Assembly (NCBI GenBank): GCA_035759585.1
Contig: DASTUP010000017.1
Span: 1-27,176, forward strand
DNA: 27,176 nt
Source of the DNA: CAMLLJ01 sp035759585
Lineage (GTDB): Bacteria; Gemmatimonadota; Gemmatimonadetes; Gemmatimonadales; GWC2-71-9
Direction: 5' to 3'
The position numbers and the translations under genes are program-made. Numbering within the stretch: position 1 is the stretch's first letter; the number at the start of each line of letters is the position of its first letter. The notes below the pieces were generated by a model that saw nothing but the letters and a program-made list of their open reading frames with translations, had not been told where the DNA came from and made no database searches. Positions 25,321 to 27,176 of the stretch are shown here, one piece after another.

Positions 25321-26711
25321 ACGACGGAGTCGACCGCCGCGCGCAGGTGGTCGACAGCGCGCTGAGCCGCGCCGCCGGCGGACGGCCGATTCCCGGCAAC
25401 AGCGTCGCCCCGCTCATCGACGGCCCCGACGCCTACGAGGCGATGTACGACCTCATCCGCGGCGCGGAGCGGTGGATTCACCTCGAGAACTACATCATCA
25501 GGAGCGACCGCGTCGGGTGGCGGTTCGCGGAGCTGCTCATGCAGCGCGCGCGGGAAGGCGTGCGCATTCGCGTCCTGCACGACTGGCTCGGCTCGATCGG
25601 CACGTCGCGCCGCTACTGGCGCGCCTTGCTCGAGGCCGGCGTCGAAGTGCGCGCATTCAACCGCATCCGGCCGTTCGACGTCGTGCCCGTCCTCACGCGC
25701 GACCACCGGAAGCTGATCGTCGCCGACGGTCGCCGCGCCATCATCGGCGGACTCTGTATCGGCTGCGAGTGGACGGGAGAGACGGAACCGGAATGCGAGC
25801 CGTGGCGCGACACTGCGGTGGACATCCGCGGGCCGGCGGCGGCGGTGCTCGACCAGACGTTCGGGATCACCTGGGGGATCAGCGGCGGTACGGTCGCGGA
25901 AGGTGAGTCGGCCACGGACATCCCCCCGGCCGGCGATGCGGCGGTCCGCGTCATCGCGGGCGAGCCGGGCCGCGAGCGGGTGTACCGCGTGATCGAGCTG
26001 CTCACCGCCGGCGCGCTCGAGCGGCTCTGGATCACCGACGCCTACCTCGTCGCGCCGGCGCGACTTTTCCAGGCGCTCCGCGACGCGGCGGCCGACGGGG
26101 TGGACGTGCGCCTCCTGGTGCCGGGAAGCAGCGACATCCCGCTCGTCCGCAACGTGACGCGCATCGGGTACCGCGACCTCCTGCGCGCTGGCGTCCGGAT
26201 CTTCGAGTGGGACGGCCCGATGCTGCACGCCAAGTCGGTGTCCATGGACCAGCGCTGGGTCCGTGTCGGATCGAGCAACATCAATCCCGCGAGCCTCATC
26301 GGGAACTACGAGCTCGACGTCCTCGTCGAAGATCCGTCGCTCGCCGAGGCGCTCGAGAACCAGTTCCGCCGCGACGTCTCCCGGAGCCGCGAGGTCTCGC
26401 GCCGGCGGGTCCGCGGCCCGGCGCGCATCAGTGCCCGCCTGCCGAGCGCCCTCACCCATATCGAGCCGGAGCAGCGGGTGGCCTACCGCTACGGGCGGCG
26501 CGAGATACGCCGGCGCGCGGCCCTGGCCCTGCGCACCGTCGCGAGCGGCGCCCGCCGCTCCCTGTTCGGCCCCATGAGCGCGGTGCTCGTGCTGCTCGCC
26601 GCGCTCTTCCTCGCCCTTCCGCGCGTCACGGGGTACGTCTTCGGCGCTCTCTGCGTCTGGCTCGCCCTCGGCGCCGCCCGCGAAGCCTTCCGGCGCCGGA
26701 CGGACCGCTAG
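25314..26711 (+). CDS. Cardiolipin-synthase-like phospholipase D protein
   Basis: 465 residues with two HKD motifs: DHRKLIVADGR (His131, Lys133, Asp138) and LHAKSVSMDQ (His305, Lys307, Asp312), each followed by the usual GG or GSSN segment. It should form or transfer phosphatidyl groups, most likely in cardiolipin synthesis at the inner membrane. There are no N-terminal membrane helices, as in ClsB. Instead, two hydrophobic segments lie at the C terminus (about 418-436 and 439-456) before a basic tail. An Arg-rich stretch (about 353-416) links them to the catalytic part. The ATG at 25314 follows AGGGG (25305-25309). It probably shares an operon with the HD gene. Confidence 0.9.
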   Translation: MSDDGVDRRAQVVDSALSRAAGGRPIPGNSVAPLIDGPDAYEAMYDLIRGAERWIHLENYIIRSDRVGWRFAELLMQRAREGVRIRVLHDWLGSIGTSRRYWRALLEAGVEVRAFNRIRPFDVVPVLTRDHRKLIVADGRRAIIGGLCIGCEWTGETEPECEPWRDTAVDIRGPAAAVLDQTFGITWGISGGTVAEGESATDIPPAGDAAVRVIAGEPGRERVYRVIELLTAGALERLWITDAYLVAPARLFQALRDAAADGVDVRLLVPGSSDIPLVRNVTRIGYRDLLRAGVRIFEWDGPMLHAKSVSMDQRWVRVGSSNINPASLIGNYELDVLVEDPSLAEALENQFRRDVSRSREVSRRRVRGPARISARLPSALTHIEPEQRVAYRYGRREIRRRAALALRTVASGARRSLFGPMSAVLVLLAALFLALPRVTGYVFGALCVWLALGAAREAFRRRTDR

Positions 26712-26773
26712 CCGGGGCGCACCGGACCCTTCCGCTTGCCGCAGGCGCGGCGTCCCAACATTCTCCCGGGCTC

Positions 26774-27176
26774 ATGCGTACTCCCAGTGTGCCCGATGCC
26801 GAGCTCGCCCGCCGGGCGGCAGCGGGCGATGACGGCGCATTCGGCGCCCTCGTCGACCGCCACGCCCCGGCCGTGCGCCGCGCCGCCCGTGTCCTGCTCG
26901 GCAACGAGCACGATGCGGATGACGCCGCGCAGGACGGACTGCTTGCCGCCTGGCGGGCCATCGACCGCTTCGACCCGGAGCGTCCCTTCCGGCCCTGGCT
27001 CATGCGGATCGTGCTCAACGCCGCGCGGGACCTGCAGCGCCGCGGCATGGTGCGGCGGACGGAGCCGATCAGCCCGGCAGAAGCGGCGCCCGGCGCCGGG
27101 CCCGAACGGGATACCGACCGGTCGCTCATTCGCGAGAAGCTGACGCAGGCGCTCGCGCAGCTTCCCGAACGGCAGC
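26774..27176 (+). CDS. ECF-family RNA polymerase sigma factor (3' end outside window)
   Basis: Partial: 134 codons from the ATG at 26774 to the window end, with no stop. Sigma region 2 is clear (ELARRAAAGDDGAFGALVDR, then a DADDAAQDGLLAAWRAIDRFDP core and FRPWLMRIVLNAARDLQRR). A linker follows, and then the first helix of region 4 (LIREKLTQALAQLPERQ), where the window ends. It would direct RNA polymerase to stress or envelope promoters. An anti-sigma gene may follow beyond the window. The 62 bp upstream hold no clear terminator. AACATT (26757-26762) is a weak -10 candidate, which would leave an almost leaderless mRNA. Confidence 0.9.
   Translation, partial: MRTPSVPDAELARRAAAGDDGAFGALVDRHAPAVRRAARVLLGNEHDADDAAQDGLLAAWRAIDRFDPERPFRPWLMRIVLNAARDLQRRGMVRRTEPISPAEAAPGAGPERDTDRSLIREKLTQALAQLPERQ

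Overview
This is a GC-rich, densely packed bacterial chromosomal window. It has 22 protein genes, the last cut by the window end. I see no tRNA, rRNA, insertion sequence, integrase or CRISPR array. Base composition, GTG/TTG starts, 4-nt gene overlaps and the mix of families (secreted M28 peptidase with a PDZ domain, homocysteine methyltransferase-MetF fusion, group I-like ECF importer) suggest a Gemmatimonadota-like or other high-GC soil or environmental bacterium. That placement is an inference from style, not from a marker gene. All genes look like stable housekeeping or accessory genes, not a recent insertion.

Layout. (1) 108-5678, plus: a methionine/one-carbon pair, B12-dependent methionine synthase (metH) followed by a homocysteine S-methyltransferase/methylene-THF reductase fusion. 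(2) 5745-8836, plus: acyl-CoA dehydrogenase, a terminator, a structured 370-bp intergenic region, and a periplasmic PBP4-type D,D-carboxypeptidase ended by a strong terminator. (3) 8909-10785: a small membrane protein (minus), then an uncharacterised protein overlapping an M42 aminopeptidase (plus). (4) 15208 down to 10795, minus: an operon with the parts of a vitamin/metal ECF importer in the order S, T, A, A', followed by a HEAT-repeat protein. (5) 15328-17088, plus: secreted M28 peptidase and a GAF/fRMsr-like protein. (6) 17162-21174, plus: alpha/beta hydrolase, unknown protein, PolX-PHP and endonuclease III, a coupled DNA-repair group. (7) 21053-21691 minus and 21721-23784 plus: a divergent pair whose start codons are only 29 bp apart. 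(8) 23831-26711, plus: cyclophilin, a small protein apparently starting at CTG, an HD-domain protein, a cardiolipin-synthase-like PLD protein, then the start of an ECF sigma factor.

Most notable observations. The two ECF-transporter ATPases have complementary losses. One lacks the Walker A lysine, Q-loop Gln and H-loop His but keeps LSGGE. The other keeps Walker A/B, Q and H but has LSAPH in place of LSGGQ. A heterodimer would have exactly one competent and one dead ATP site, which is not the textbook ECF arrangement. Separately, the PolX protein has lost all three polymerase aspartates but keeps its PHP nuclease site, and it is translationally coupled to endonuclease III. Several genes appear to be leaderless, with a TAYCTT or TATATT -10 element placed 5-7 nt before the start codon.
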